In this document: piece after piece, positions 8,419 to 16,832 of the stretch
How positions within the stretch are numbered: the first letter of the stretch is position 1
Layout: each line of letters begins with the position of its first letter
DNA from: Amphritea atlantica
GTDB lineage: Bacteria; Pseudomonadota; Gammaproteobacteria; Pseudomonadales; Balneatricaceae
Length of the DNA stretch: 64,000 nucleotides
Assembly (NCBI RefSeq): GCF_900111095.1
Contig: NZ_FOGB01000001.1
Coordinates: 558,001-622,000, forward strand
Direction: 5' to 3'
Notes under the pieces: generated by a model
Seen by the model: the letters and a program-made list of their open reading frames with translations, nothing else
Database searches by the model: none
What the model was told of the DNA's origin: nothing
Program-made: the position numbers and the translations under genes

Positions 8419-8892
8419 ATGACCCCCGCGATTCAATTAGCCAAACGGGCTAAAGTGAAGTTCACTGTCCATGAATATCAGCATGATCCTGCTTGTGAAT
8501 CATATGGAGAGGAAGCGGCCAAAGCACTTAATGTTTTACCGCAACGGGTTTATAAAACACTGATGGTGGCTGTTAATGGCGATAATCGACAGCTGGCGGT
8601 TGCGGTGGTACCGGTGGCTGGGCAGCTGAACCTGAAAGCGGTAGCCAGTGCGTTAAAAACAAAGAAAGTGAGCATGGCTGATCCGCAACAGGCGCAACGC
8701 AGCAGCGGTTATCTGGTGGGAGGAATCAGCCCGCTGGGACAGAAAAAATCGTTACCAACCCTGCTGGATGATTCCGCCGGGCAGTTTGAAACCATCTTCG
8801 TCAGTGCCGGGAAACGGGGTCTGGAGATCGAGTTGCGTCCCGCCGACCTGTTGCAGCTGACCCGGGGATCAATGGCGGAAATCGGTCGTTAG
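8419..8892 (+). CDS. ybaK: Cys-tRNA(Pro)/Cys-tRNA(Cys) deacylase YbaK
   Basis: A 157-aa single-domain protein of the YbaK/ProX editing family, which hydrolyses Cys-tRNA(Pro) mischarged by prolyl-tRNA synthetase. The N-terminus (TPAIQLAKRAKVKFTVHEYQHDP), RVYKTLMV with the conserved lysine, and the GGISPLGQKK loop match the family, and the length equals that of the E. coli enzyme (159 aa). ATG start 8 bp after the preceding stop, in a probable operon with two envelope proteins that are not functionally related as far as is known. Confidence 0.93.
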   Translation: MTPAIQLAKRAKVKFTVHEYQHDPACESYGEEAAKALNVLPQRVYKTLMVAVNGDNRQLAVAVVPVAGQLNLKAVASALKTKKVSMADPQQAQRSSGYLVGGISPLGQKKSLPTLLDDSAGQFETIFVSAGKRGLEIELRPADLLQLTRGSMAEIGR

Positions 8893-8993
8893 GCTGGCAT
8901 AGCTCTCTCCAGGCCGGCCACTATTTGCGCTGCTTAACGTTACAGATTGACGTTGTAGCTTGATGTTGCGATTGACGTTATAGACAGCTCAAT

Positions 8994-9023
8994 AAAAAAG
9001 GCCATCAGAGATGGCCTTTTTTT
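8994..9023. terminator. Bidirectional terminator between ybaK and glrR
   Basis: Stem AAGGCCATC / GATGGCCTT with a 3-nt loop, with an A-run on the left and a T-run on the right, so it can act for ybaK (plus) and for glrR (minus). The gap between the two convergent genes holds no other gene. Confidence 0.88.
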
Positions 9024-9037
9024 GATCAGTCAGAATG

Positions 9038-10411
9038 TTATCCGGCTTTTTTGTGCTCAATATACTCATGAGCTTTGCGTCCCGGCTTAAACTGGGCGGC
9101 TTCTAAATTATGCTTGTTCAGCAGTTTATAAAAGTCGGTCCGGTTGCGCTGGGCAATTTTGGCCGCCTGGGTCACATTGCCAGCAGTGATATGCATCACT
9201 TTGGTCAGATAGCTTCTCTCAAAACTGGATCGAGCCTCATTAAAGGAGGGGATTACCCGGTCCTGATTGGCAATCGCCTGATTGACCAGTCCTTCGCTGA
9301 TGATCGGCGCGCCAGACAGGGCGACGGTCTGCTCAACCACGTTCTCCAGTTGACGCACATTGCCGGGCCAGGCCGCCTGAGCAAGGATATGCAGCGCTCC
9401 GGGAGAGATTCCCTTAACTTTAGGATTGTGTCGTTTAGCCGACTGCTCGACAAAGTAGCGGGCCAGCAAAGGTATATCTTCAGGGCGATCCCGCAGCGGC
9501 GGCAGATCCAGGTTAACCACATTGAGGCGGTAGTAGAGGTCTTCGCGAAACTCGCCATCCTCCATCGCCAGCTCCAGGTTGCGGTGGGTTGCTGAGATTA
9601 CCCGGACGTCGATCTCGATGGAGCGGGTTGAGCCCACCGGACGAATGGTTCGCTCCTGAATGGCGCGTAGCAGCTTAACCTGGAGTGTCGTGGGCATATC
9701 ACCAATCTCATCCAGGAACAGCGTGCCCCCTTCAGCAGACTGAAACAGACCTTCATGCTGCGTGACCGCCCCGGTGAAGGCCCCTTTTGCATGGCCAAAC
9801 AGCTCGGACTCAAGTAGTTGCTCTGGCAGTGCGCCACAGTTAATCGCTACAAAGGGCTTGTCGCAGCGGTCGCTGGCATTGTGGATCGCCTTTGCCATCA
9901 GTTCCTTACCGGTACCGCTGGGGCCGGTGATCAGAACGCTGACATTGGATTTAGCAACCCGTTCAGCCTGGCTGAGACGTTCATTCATCAACGGGCTCTG
10001 GGTCACAATAGCACTGCGCCAGCTATCATCCTGCGCGTGTGCCGAATCCAGCGCCGAGTTGATTGTGGTGAGCAGTTGCTCTTTATCGATAGGTTTGGTC
10101 AGGAAACCGAAAATACCTTTCTGAGTTGCTTCAACGGCATCCGGGATAGAGCCGTGAGCTGTAATGATCACTACGGGCAGGGCCGGGTGGTCTTCCTGAA
10201 TCGCTGAGAACAGTGCCATGCCATCCATTCCGTCCATGCGCAGATCGCTCAGAACCAGGTCGGGTGTCTCATGTTTGATCCGTTTCAGTGCTTCTACGCC
10301 TGAATTAGCAGTATCAATGATAAAGCCTGAGGCACTCAGGCGTAAGCTTAGAACTTTAAGGATACCCGGATCATCATCCACAATAAGGATGCGTTGCTGA
10401 GTAGACTTCAT
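9038..10411 (-). CDS. glrR: Sigma-54-dependent response regulator GlrR (QseF)
   Basis: Three domains: receiver (about residues 7-120, phospho-Asp in LVLSDLRMDGMDG), AAA+ sigma-54 activator (Walker A GPSGTGKE, the GAFTGA loop that contacts sigma-54, Walker B GGTLFLDEIGDMP, arginine finger region), and a C-terminal Fis-type helix-turn-helix. It would bind upstream sites and open sigma-54 promoters when phosphorylated by GlrK; in enterobacteria the targets are the GlmY sRNA and rpoE. I take the ATG at 10411 behind GAGGAGA rather than the longer frame (10456), giving 457 aa. Third gene of the glrK-qseG-glrR operon; ends before a strong terminator. Confidence 0.92.
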   Translation of the reverse strand: MKSTQQRILIVDDDPGILKVLSLRLSASGFIIDTANSGVEALKRIKHETPDLVLSDLRMDGMDGMALFSAIQEDHPALPVVIITAHGSIPDAVEATQKGIFGFLTKPIDKEQLLTTINSALDSAHAQDDSWRSAIVTQSPLMNERLSQAERVAKSNVSVLITGPSGTGKELMAKAIHNASDRCDKPFVAINCGALPEQLLESELFGHAKGAFTGAVTQHEGLFQSAEGGTLFLDEIGDMPTTLQVKLLRAIQERTIRPVGSTRSIEIDVRVISATHRNLELAMEDGEFREDLYYRLNVVNLDLPPLRDRPEDIPLLARYFVEQSAKRHNPKVKGISPGALHILAQAAWPGNVRQLENVVEQTVALSGAPIISEGLVNQAIANQDRVIPSFNEARSSFERSYLTKVMHITAGNVTQAAKIAQRNRTDFYKLLNKHNLEAAQFKPGRKAHEYIEHKKAG

Positions 10412-10433
10412 AGATTTTCTCCTCTCTGCCTTT

Positions 10434-10913
10434 CTATCGAGACAGATCATTCTCAATGCGAGTCAATGCTTCTATCTGCTGCCTGAGCTTGTCCCGTTCG
10501 GCGGACAGCGCTTTGCGCTCAAGGTCAGCGGTATTCAGAGCACGTTGTAGCGTCATAACTGCCTGGGTGTACTGGTAGCGCACCAGCAGGTATTGCTCTG
10601 CATCACATTGGGGTGTTTTATCCAGATCAAGCTGTTCAAACAGCTCAATGGATCGTTTTATCTGGGCCGTAGTGTTATCGGGCTGACTGAGAAGCATGGC
10701 CTGGATAATTACCTGATCTTTATCTGCTGCTTGTTTAAGCATAGCGGCTTTTCCCTCAGGCCGGGATTGTTGGTATTGCTGCTCCAGTATCATCCATTCA
10801 CCTATATCTCCTGCGATACAGGTAAAGCCGTTGTCTGGCGTCGGCAGAAATTGCTTTATCTGGCAGCCACCAAGCATCATAACTGTAAAAACAACTAACA
10901 GCGTTTTACTCAT
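10434..10913 (-). CDS. qseG: QseG/YfhG-like lipoprotein of the Glr system
   Basis: A 159-aa lipoprotein: hydrophobic signal with lipobox MLGGC (cysteine near residue 17), then a mostly helical domain that ends in a coiled-coil-like stretch (TADLERKALSAERDKLRQQIEALTRIE). In enterobacteria the lipoprotein encoded between glrK and glrR (YfhG/QseG) contacts the kinase and keeps it active. Here it sits in the same position, its start overlapping the kinase stop by 8 bp, and its end 22 bp from glrR. The sequence is poorly conserved, so the name rests on position, lipobox and coiled tail. Confidence 0.8.
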   Translation of the reverse strand: MSKTLLVVFTVMMLGGCQIKQFLPTPDNGFTCIAGDIGEWMILEQQYQQSRPEGKAAMLKQAADKDQVIIQAMLLSQPDNTTAQIKRSIELFEQLDLDKTPQCDAEQYLLVRYQYTQAVMTLQRALNTADLERKALSAERDKLRQQIEALTRIENDLSR

Positions 10914-12327
10914 CTGAAGCGTGTCCTTGATTCGGTATACTTATCATAAAACTAACATAACCATCCTGATTGCTGTGAAGTTCAAGATTACCGCCCATCG
11001 CTCTGATTGCTTCCCGGGCGATGCTTAAGCCTATTCCGGACCCTTTGACCGACCCCTGTCGCTTGTTTACCCCCTGATAGAAGGGGTCAAAAAGTTGTTC
11101 TAGGTCTGTTACCGGTATCTCTGGACCCGTATTGCCGATCTCTATTTTAAGGGTTTCATCCTCTTGCGTCAGGGTAATCTTCAACAGACCATTCTCACTA
11201 CCGTAGACCGACGCATTGGAGATCAGGTTGCTCAAAGCGCGTTGTAATAATCCTTTTTCGATCCCCCAGGGAATGTCCTGCTTTGGCAGTGTGACCTGGA
11301 TCTGTTTCTGTTTGAGCAGCAACTGATGGGATGACAGAGACTCTTTGATGACAGGCAGGATGGGTTGAGTCTGAAGCTCATGTTCACCTCCGTGCTGCAA
11401 TCGGTTGTAATCCAGTAGCTGTTCAATCAGCGACTGCAGAGAAAGGCTGTTTTCCTGCATCAGGGTGATGATTTCTTTTTGATTTTCGGTCAGGGGCCCC
11501 GCAAGCTCTTCAGCCAGGAGATCCGTACCCTCTCTCAGTGTAGTCAGGGGGGTTTTTAATTCATGGGACATATGCCGTAAAAAAGCCTGTTTTTCCTGCT
11601 CAAGCAGCTGCAGGTGGGTTTCCAGCCATTCCAGTTGCTGATTCAGTGCCAGAAACTCTTTAGGCCCATTGAAGGGTTCTGACATGTCTAACTGGCCATG
11701 ACCTAAGGCTTTGATTCTCAGCATCAGCTGTTTGACTGGCTGAGTTATCCTGATACTGAAAAACAGGATAAGAATAGTGGACAGCGTTATCAGCAAACCG
11801 GCCTGTAGCCAGAGCAGATTCTGCTGCTCTTCAGCTTTGGCATTGAGAAACTCCAGCCGCTGATCAAGCTTCTTGCGGGTGTCGTCGTAGAGTGTCTGGG
11901 TCAGAGGCACCAGCTCGGTGACTTTTTCTCCGGTGGTTTTATCCAGAGGTAGCTTTTCAAGCTGAGTAATCAGGGCAAAGATCGTTTCAATATTACCGGA
12001 ATCGATCAGAAAACTGTGCAGTTGCAGCAGCTCTTTATATTCAGAAAGCTGCGAGCGAAAACGCTCCTCGATCTCGCTTTTTTTCAGAACTTCATACTGT
12101 CGGGCTGAACGGACAAGATCTCCCGATAACTCTCGAAGATGCTGGCTGCGGCTGAAAAAATCGAGAGCTTCTTTGGCGTGCTCGCGTCCCTGGCGAGACA
12201 GTGTCACCATCGAGTCGGTAGCCTGATAGATAAGAATTCCCAGCGGTGCAACCACCAGAACAAACGCCAGAACCACCAGCTGCATCAATGATCGGGTTTG
12301 CAGCGAAGAAACCTTTCCAGTATTCAA
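10906..12327 (-). CDS. glrK: Sensor histidine kinase GlrK (QseE)
   Basis: Inner-membrane kinase with two membrane helices (about residues 14-36 and 173-193) flanking a helical periplasmic sensor, HAMP-like linker, HisKA domain with the phospho-acceptor in RHMSHELKTPLTTL, and a HATPase_c domain (N-box LISNASVYG, G-box KGSGIGLSIAREAI). At 473 aa it matches the GlrK family. First gene of the operon with the QseG-type lipoprotein and the sigma-54 regulator GlrR. Signals proposed for the enterobacterial system involve the cell envelope; nothing in the sequence tells what is sensed here. Confidence 0.92.
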   Translation of the reverse strand: MNTGKVSSLQTRSLMQLVVLAFVLVVAPLGILIYQATDSMVTLSRQGREHAKEALDFFSRSQHLRELSGDLVRSARQYEVLKKSEIEERFRSQLSEYKELLQLHSFLIDSGNIETIFALITQLEKLPLDKTTGEKVTELVPLTQTLYDDTRKKLDQRLEFLNAKAEEQQNLLWLQAGLLITLSTILILFFSIRITQPVKQLMLRIKALGHGQLDMSEPFNGPKEFLALNQQLEWLETHLQLLEQEKQAFLRHMSHELKTPLTTLREGTDLLAEELAGPLTENQKEIITLMQENSLSLQSLIEQLLDYNRLQHGGEHELQTQPILPVIKESLSSHQLLLKQKQIQVTLPKQDIPWGIEKGLLQRALSNLISNASVYGSENGLLKITLTQEDETLKIEIGNTGPEIPVTDLEQLFDPFYQGVNKRQGSVKGSGIGLSIAREAIRAMGGNLELHSNQDGYVSFMISIPNQGHASDE

Positions 12328-12367
12328 GTTGTTTATAGCGTGACGTTTCCTTAACAGTTGTTGCTCA

Positions 12368-12733
12368 TCAGATAATTCTCAGTGCTGTCAGCGTCAGAAT
12401 ATTCCTCAACCCTTTGATCTCTTCCTGCAGAGGCTGAATCTCTTCCCGGTTCAGAACCCCGTCATTGTTGATATCCAGTTTATGAAAACTGTTAACCAAT
12501 GATGGATGACGGCGCATCTCTGTCAGTGAAACCTCATTGTCACGATTCCTGTCCAGCGACTCAAACATCGACAGTGAACGGGTTCGCTTGACCGGTGTCT
12601 TATCTTTAGGAAGCTCAGAACGTATATGTTCAATCACTTCGATATTGGATAGTCGTTCCAATGATCTTTCAGGCTCAGCCTGGACCAGTGTTGCAGTGAA
12701 GGTCATTGACAATAGTATAGTTGCTACGCGCAT
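12368..12733 (-). CDS. Secreted EF-hand protein
   Basis: A 121-aa exported protein (signal peptide cleaved after LVQA) with a pair of EF-hand loops, SLDRNRDNEVSLTE and KLDINNDGVLNREE, each with the Asp-x-Asn/Asp-x-Asp spacing and a glutamate at position 12, so it should bind calcium in the periplasm or outside. Function is unknown; small calvin-like proteins of this type are common in marine gammaproteobacteria. It lies 40 bp upstream of glrK on the same strand, so the Glr operon may be read through from here. Confidence 0.82.
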   Translation of the reverse strand: MRVATILLSMTFTATLVQAEPERSLERLSNIEVIEHIRSELPKDKTPVKRTRSLSMFESLDRNRDNEVSLTEMRRHPSLVNSFHKLDINNDGVLNREEIQPLQEEIKGLRNILTLTALRII

Positions 12734-12740
12734 CTCTATC

Positions 12741-12782
12741 TCCCGGAAATTGCTAGTTGACAGCTAATAAGCAATTACCGGG
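12741..12782. repeat. Inverted repeat upstream of the EF-hand gene
   Basis: Arms CCCGG-AAATTGCT and AGCAATTA-CCGGG (about 12 bp each) separated by about 15 bp, just upstream of the EF-hand start. It is either an operator or a structured 5' leader. Nothing else coding is seen between 12734 and 12939. Confidence 0.5.
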
Positions 12783-12852
12783 CCTTGATGTTAAAATAGC
12801 ATATAAAACAAAAACTTATTTTATAAATAGAACCCTTCAGCCAGTTATAGTA

Positions 12853-12908
12853 TGAACTAACTTTAGCAGATTGTCTCTTAAAAGAGACTCGTAAACAGCT
12901 AAAGTTCA
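12853..12908. repeat. Nested hairpin element
   Basis: Outer arms TGAACTAACTTTAGC and GCTAAAGTTCA (two unpaired bases) enclose an inner perfect hairpin GTCTCT-TAAA-AGAGAC. The 56-bp element lies 32 bp past the stop of the FAH gene. It has no T-tract, so it is not an ordinary terminator. Confidence 0.5.
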
Positions 12909-12939
12909 TCAAATGTTTATAAAACAATGACTTAGATGG

Positions 12940-13833
12940 TTATGAATTTAAGACAGGGGGGGCTGAGCCGATAAAACTATTGCCCTCTGGTTCCTGTAGA
13001 ACCGGATTGCTTAAACGGCCAATACCTTCGATCTCTATGGTGACCTGATCCCCAGGTTTCATATATCCCCTTGGCTTCATTTTCACACCGACTCCGCTAC
13101 AGGTTCCGGTGGCGATCACATCCCCGGGTTTCAGGGTGCAGACGGCGGACAGGGTGGCAACCAGTTGATAGCAGTTGAAGATCAGATGGCGGGTGTTGGA
13201 GTGTTGCCGGAGTTCATCATTCAGCCAGGTTCTGAGTTCCAGGTTGTGTGGCTCCAGGCTATCGGATGTTACAATCCAGGGGCCCATAGGGCCGTGGCTG
13301 TCAAACGATTTCCCCAGAGTCCAGGTGGGGGATTTGATCTGCCAGTCCCGTACGGAGACATCGTTGACGATGGTATACCCGGCAATCGCCCGGGGAGCAT
13401 CCGCAACACTCACGTTGCGACAATACTGTCCAATCACCAACGCCAGCTCGCCCTCATAATCCAGTTTGTTGGACAGATTGGGCCGATAGATGGGCGCACC
13501 AGGATCGGTGACGCAGCTGGACTGCTTATTGAACAGGGTTGGAAACTCCGGCGTTTGCAGGCCCGTTTCCGCGATGTGATCAGCATAGTTGAGGCCTACC
13601 CCGATAAACTTTTCCGGCTGTGGTACAGGGGCCAGCAGAGTAACCTGGTCCAGATCCAGTGCTTGATGGGCGCTTTCTTCAATCGTTTCCAGAAGGGGCC
13701 GTAACTCATTCAGTTGGCAGAGTAGTTCAGTCATAGAGCCTGAACATAACGTGCTGGGTATAGGCGTTATATGTTGCTCTGTTACTATACCAAGCTGTTG
13801 TTTTCCTGAATAAAGAAATCGTGCGAGTTTCAT
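12940..13833 (-). CDS. Fumarylacetoacetate hydrolase family protein
   Basis: Members of this family are metal-dependent hydrolases, decarboxylases or isomerases acting on diketo or oxalo-type acids. The C-terminal catalytic domain is clear: VGLNYADHIAE, DYEGELALVIG carrying the metal-binding acidic residues, GYTIVNDVSVRDWQ, and the ATGTCSGVG loop. A non-catalytic N-terminal segment of about 75 residues precedes it, and the total of 297 aa is typical of the bacterial ureidoglycolate lyase / 2-keto-4-pentenoate-type enzymes. No neighbouring catabolic gene pins down the substrate. Confidence 0.85.
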   Translation of the reverse strand: MKLARFLYSGKQQLGIVTEQHITPIPSTLCSGSMTELLCQLNELRPLLETIEESAHQALDLDQVTLLAPVPQPEKFIGVGLNYADHIAETGLQTPEFPTLFNKQSSCVTDPGAPIYRPNLSNKLDYEGELALVIGQYCRNVSVADAPRAIAGYTIVNDVSVRDWQIKSPTWTLGKSFDSHGPMGPWIVTSDSLEPHNLELRTWLNDELRQHSNTRHLIFNCYQLVATLSAVCTLKPGDVIATGTCSGVGVKMKPRGYMKPGDQVTIEIEGIGRLSNPVLQEPEGNSFIGSAPPVLNS

Positions 13834-13975
13834 GAAGAGCGGTTCCTGATTATCTGCAAACGGAGGGACATTGTAGCAGAGCTTATCGACAGAGTTCAGT
13901 TGTAGTAACCCTTTCAGATGCGACCGTTGCAGAGTATGCTAAGGGCCGCTTATTCACCAATGAATTGCCTGACCG

Positions 13976-15283
13976 ATGATCCGAAAACTCTTCAAAATAA
14001 CTGTTCTTATGACGCTAATCTCGCTGGTCGGGTGCGCGGTGGAAAAGACTCAGCCTTTTCCGTCGCAGATCGCTCTTCAGAATCTGGCCGGAGTGGTGGT
14101 TGAACGGGCAGGTGCTTTATGGTTTCAGCCCTGCAATGAAAGGCTATGGTGGCCGGTTCAGGATAACACTGCTCAGCAGGAGCTGACCGCTTTCTACCGA
14201 AAGTTTACTCTGTTACGCAGTGAGGCGCTTTATGTCGAGTTGATTGGAGGCACTGATCCGCAACAGGATAATATGCTGCGGGTGAAAACCGTGGAGACTG
14301 TCGGTGGCACTGCGCAAACCTGTAATTTTCGTCTCGAAGGTTTGCAGTACAGAGCAGCCAGCAGTGACCCTGTCTGGGTAGCTGATATTATGGCGGATCA
14401 GGTGATTGTGAAGAGTGTCACCCCGGCCGGTAGCTATCGTTTTCGTACCGCAAATGAAACCGGAAAGGATTCCCCCGCAGACCGTGATACATTAACCCGT
14501 TCGAGAGGCACGGCAGAAGACAGCGAGTCCACAGCGGTGCAGCCAGATTCAGCTGTTGTTGCGGTATACCGTGAAACCCAGCCGACAAAGCGACCGCTAG
14601 AAATAAAAATTCTTCAGCGTCGCTGCAACGATGCGGCAACCGGAACGGTGTTGCCTTTTACTGCAGAAATGCGTTTTTTTGGCCGCCTCTACAGGGGCTG
14701 TGCCAGAAAAGGGCATCCTGTCAGTAGTGAGATCTACGGCTTTTACTGGTATCAGCCACCGGGCAGGGCGCAGGTGATGTTTAAGCTTTCTGCGGATCAG
14801 CGGGTACAGCTGGTAACCCGGGATGCCGGGGGCAAAACCGTGGCGGAGCGAGGCCGTTGGCAGTATCTGCAATCGGGTAAGCTGATATTCAGTATGCGCG
14901 ACGCAGCCCAGCAGGAATACCTGATGTTGTTCAGTCGGGAAGCCGATGGCCAGTTGGTATTGCAAACCGGTTCAGAACATCTGGTCAGCTATGGGGCGAC
15001 ATTTAAATTGTGGCGGCCTTCCGGGCTCAGTGGTGGTCAGCTGCTGAGTAATCTGCCAGCCACAGCGAAAGGCATTGAGCCGGGTGCTTCCACTGACTAT
15101 ATGGTGCCTGAAACAGCGTCCGGTGAGCAGCATCAGGCTTCGTCATCCCTGATGCAGTCGCCAGAGACTCAGTCAACAGTGAAACCGTCGCTGCTGACCA
15201 GTCCTCAGGTGCAGGCCGCTGATATTGATGATGAGCTGTTGCATGAGATTATTGTTAATGACGCTGCCGCAGGCGCTGAATAA
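13976..15283 (+). CDS. Lipoprotein, COG3650-like segment
   Basis: A 435-aa lipoprotein with a lipobox LVGC at residues 17-20. The first 110 residues form a beta-rich domain (WFQPCNERLWWPV), and a second segment around LQRRCNDAATGTVLPF to LYRGCAR has the paired-cysteine pattern of COG3650-type envelope proteins. A third beta-rich region (about 245-345) and a low-complexity Ser/Gln tail follow. I cannot name a function; the cysteine-rich HslJ/NlpE-like look suggests an envelope stress or copper-sensing type of protein, but this is speculation. ATG start, transcribed away from the FAH gene. Confidence 0.72.
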   Translation: MIRKLFKITVLMTLISLVGCAVEKTQPFPSQIALQNLAGVVVERAGALWFQPCNERLWWPVQDNTAQQELTAFYRKFTLLRSEALYVELIGGTDPQQDNMLRVKTVETVGGTAQTCNFRLEGLQYRAASSDPVWVADIMADQVIVKSVTPAGSYRFRTANETGKDSPADRDTLTRSRGTAEDSESTAVQPDSAVVAVYRETQPTKRPLEIKILQRRCNDAATGTVLPFTAEMRFFGRLYRGCARKGHPVSSEIYGFYWYQPPGRAQVMFKLSADQRVQLVTRDAGGKTVAERGRWQYLQSGKLIFSMRDAAQQEYLMLFSREADGQLVLQTGSEHLVSYGATFKLWRPSGLSGGQLLSNLPATAKGIEPGASTDYMVPETASGEQHQASSSLMQSPETQSTVKPSLLTSPQVQAADIDDELLHEIIVNDAAAGAE

Positions 15284-15297
15284 GTGGCTCTGGCGAT

Positions 15298-16014
15298 TCA
15301 GGATAATAGCTTCAGTAGCAGGTCTTTGGCCTGGTTGATCTCTGCTGCCAGATAATCGCTGCCGCCGCGGTCAGGGTGAAGCTTTTGCATCAGTCGGCGG
15401 TGCGCCTCAATCACCTCTTCTTTTGAAGCACCCGGCTCAAGCCCAAGAATCTGGTACGCCCTGTCACTCTCTGATAGTTCCGAGTTGTTGCTGTTCTGGT
15501 CTGCGGTGTCATCTTTGCGCCAGCTATCGCCAAAACGCTTGTCCAGATAGGTCTCAAGCAAGCGGGCAGACTGCTTATCGGTTTTACGGCAGTAGTTGAG
15601 TAGTTCGATAAACTCCGACTCACTCAGGGTTGCCAGTTGTCTGCCCTGCAGAGGGCCTTCAATGACTTCCCCCTCAAGGGAGCCGCTATCGTGATCCAGC
15701 CGCATCTTCAGAATACGGCTGTTGACTTCAGAACGGTTGGCGCCACCCTGCTGTTTAGATTGGTAGTGCCGGAAGAGTTTTCCCAGCAGAGGAAACAGGG
15801 GAATAAAACGGCGGACGAATGGCAGGGAGATAGCCACCAGCGCCGCAATCCAGTTAAGCTTTCCCGTGACCAGCAGATAGAGGAGTGCTGCCATGATAAC
15901 CCCTGCCAGCAGCATCAGGTTGGCTTTGCGCTGATCCGCAGGGGATTTGCGGCGCAACCAGAGAATCCAGCCCAACAGGATTAATCCGAGCAGTATAAGA
16001 ACGATTGGGTTCAA
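15298..16014 (-). CDS. Membrane-anchored J-domain protein
   Basis: Type III-like DnaJ protein: two N-terminal hydrophobic helices (residues 3-20 and 33-50), a third short hydrophobic stretch (about 55-75), a middle region, and a C-terminal J-domain (about 175-238) with the HPD motif in [11 protein letters not shown] that activates Hsp70 ATPase. It should recruit DnaK to the membrane, like DjlA or mitochondrial Tim14. The layout with the J-domain at the very end matches Tim14-like bacterial proteins. The upstream VWA gene ends 14 bp away on the same strand, so they are probably one operon. Confidence 0.87.
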   Translation of the reverse strand: MNPIVLILLGLILLGWILWLRRKSPADQRKANLMLLAGVIMAALLYLLVTGKLNWIAALVAISLPFVRRFIPLFPLLGKLFRHYQSKQQGGANRSEVNSRILKMRLDHDSGSLEGEVIEGPLQGRQLATLSESEFIELLNYCRKTDKQSARLLETYLDKRFGDSWRKDDTADQNSNNSELSESDRAYQILGLEPGASKEEVIEAHRRLMQKLHPDRGGSDYLAAEINQAKDLLLKLLS

Positions 16015-16028
16015 GAGGCTGATCCTTG

Positions 16029-16727
16029 CTATTTAAGCTGGTGGGTGAGTTGCAGTATATCGGGGTGGCCTTTTTTGGCATATTCGAGCAGGGCCCGACG
16101 TCCTCCGGTGGCATATATCGCTACTGCACTGAGCAGTGCTTTCAGGGTGGCTGCACTGCTATTATCAAAACGGCAATATGCGCCGCCTGATAACCTGCTC
16201 ATCTGTTTAAAAGCATGGGCGGCGGTGATGTCATGTCCCTCCTGAAAAATAAACAGAGGGGTCGAGTGGATACCGAGCTGGCCCGCCAACTGACAGAGAA
16301 AGTCTACCGGTTCTTCAACGCAGTCTCCGATAAAAATGATCGCCTGAACCGGTTGCTGCCGGGTCTGTTTCAGACAGTGTTCCAGCAGTCGGGCTATCTG
16401 GGTATGGCCTCCGAGGCACTTAACACCGTTCATACGGTTGAGCAGACTGTTGGTATCCTGCAGCCAGGGACTGGCGCTGAACTGGTTCATTCCGCCATAG
16501 TGGCATAGCTGGATCGAAAGCTGTCCCAGCTCCCGGGTTTGCAGAAACATCTCACTTTGCAGATGACAGGCATGATCCCAGGTCCTTTCGCGACTGGCGG
16601 TGGCATCCAGAGAGAAGATAAGCCGGGCATCACCGGCGGCAGGCACGGCGAGTTGTTGTGCCTGTTGCAGAAACTCTTCAATATCCTGATCACTGGAAAC
16701 CGTAGTCAGAGGGTGTTTTTCTCTCAT
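16029..16727 (-). CDS. VWA domain-containing protein
   Basis: A 232-aa soluble protein with a von Willebrand A fold. The MIDAS motif DxTxS is present ([15 protein letters not shown]), as are a beta-strand [11 protein letters not shown] with a later acidic residue and a threonine in GGHTQ, so a divalent metal can be bound. Such small VWA proteins next to a J-domain protein occur in several Proteobacteria; the pair may act together in assembly or disassembly of a complex, which is an inference from proximity only. Confidence 0.82.
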   Translation of the reverse strand: MREKHPLTTVSSDQDIEEFLQQAQQLAVPAAGDARLIFSLDATASRERTWDHACHLQSEMFLQTRELGQLSIQLCHYGGMNQFSASPWLQDTNSLLNRMNGVKCLGGHTQIARLLEHCLKQTRQQPVQAIIFIGDCVEEPVDFLCQLAGQLGIHSTPLFIFQEGHDITAAHAFKQMSRLSGGAYCRFDNSSAATLKALLSAVAIYATGGRRALLEYAKKGHPDILQLTHQLK

Positions 16728-16785
16728 ATAGTGTCAAACCTGATGTTTTGATCGAATAACGCTGTTCTCCCTGAAAGTCTGGCAG

Positions 16786-16810
16786 AAAAAAAGGGGCCTT
16801 GCAGCCCCTT
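16786..16810 (-). terminator. Terminator of the acyltransferase gene
   Basis: On the minus strand the stem AAGGGGC / GCCCCTT with loop TGCAAG is followed by a run of seven T. It lies 23 bp past the stop of the gene ending at 16833 and separates it from the VWA-DnaJ pair. Confidence 0.85.
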
Positions 16811-16832
16811 GTTGTATTGAATATCGAATGGG

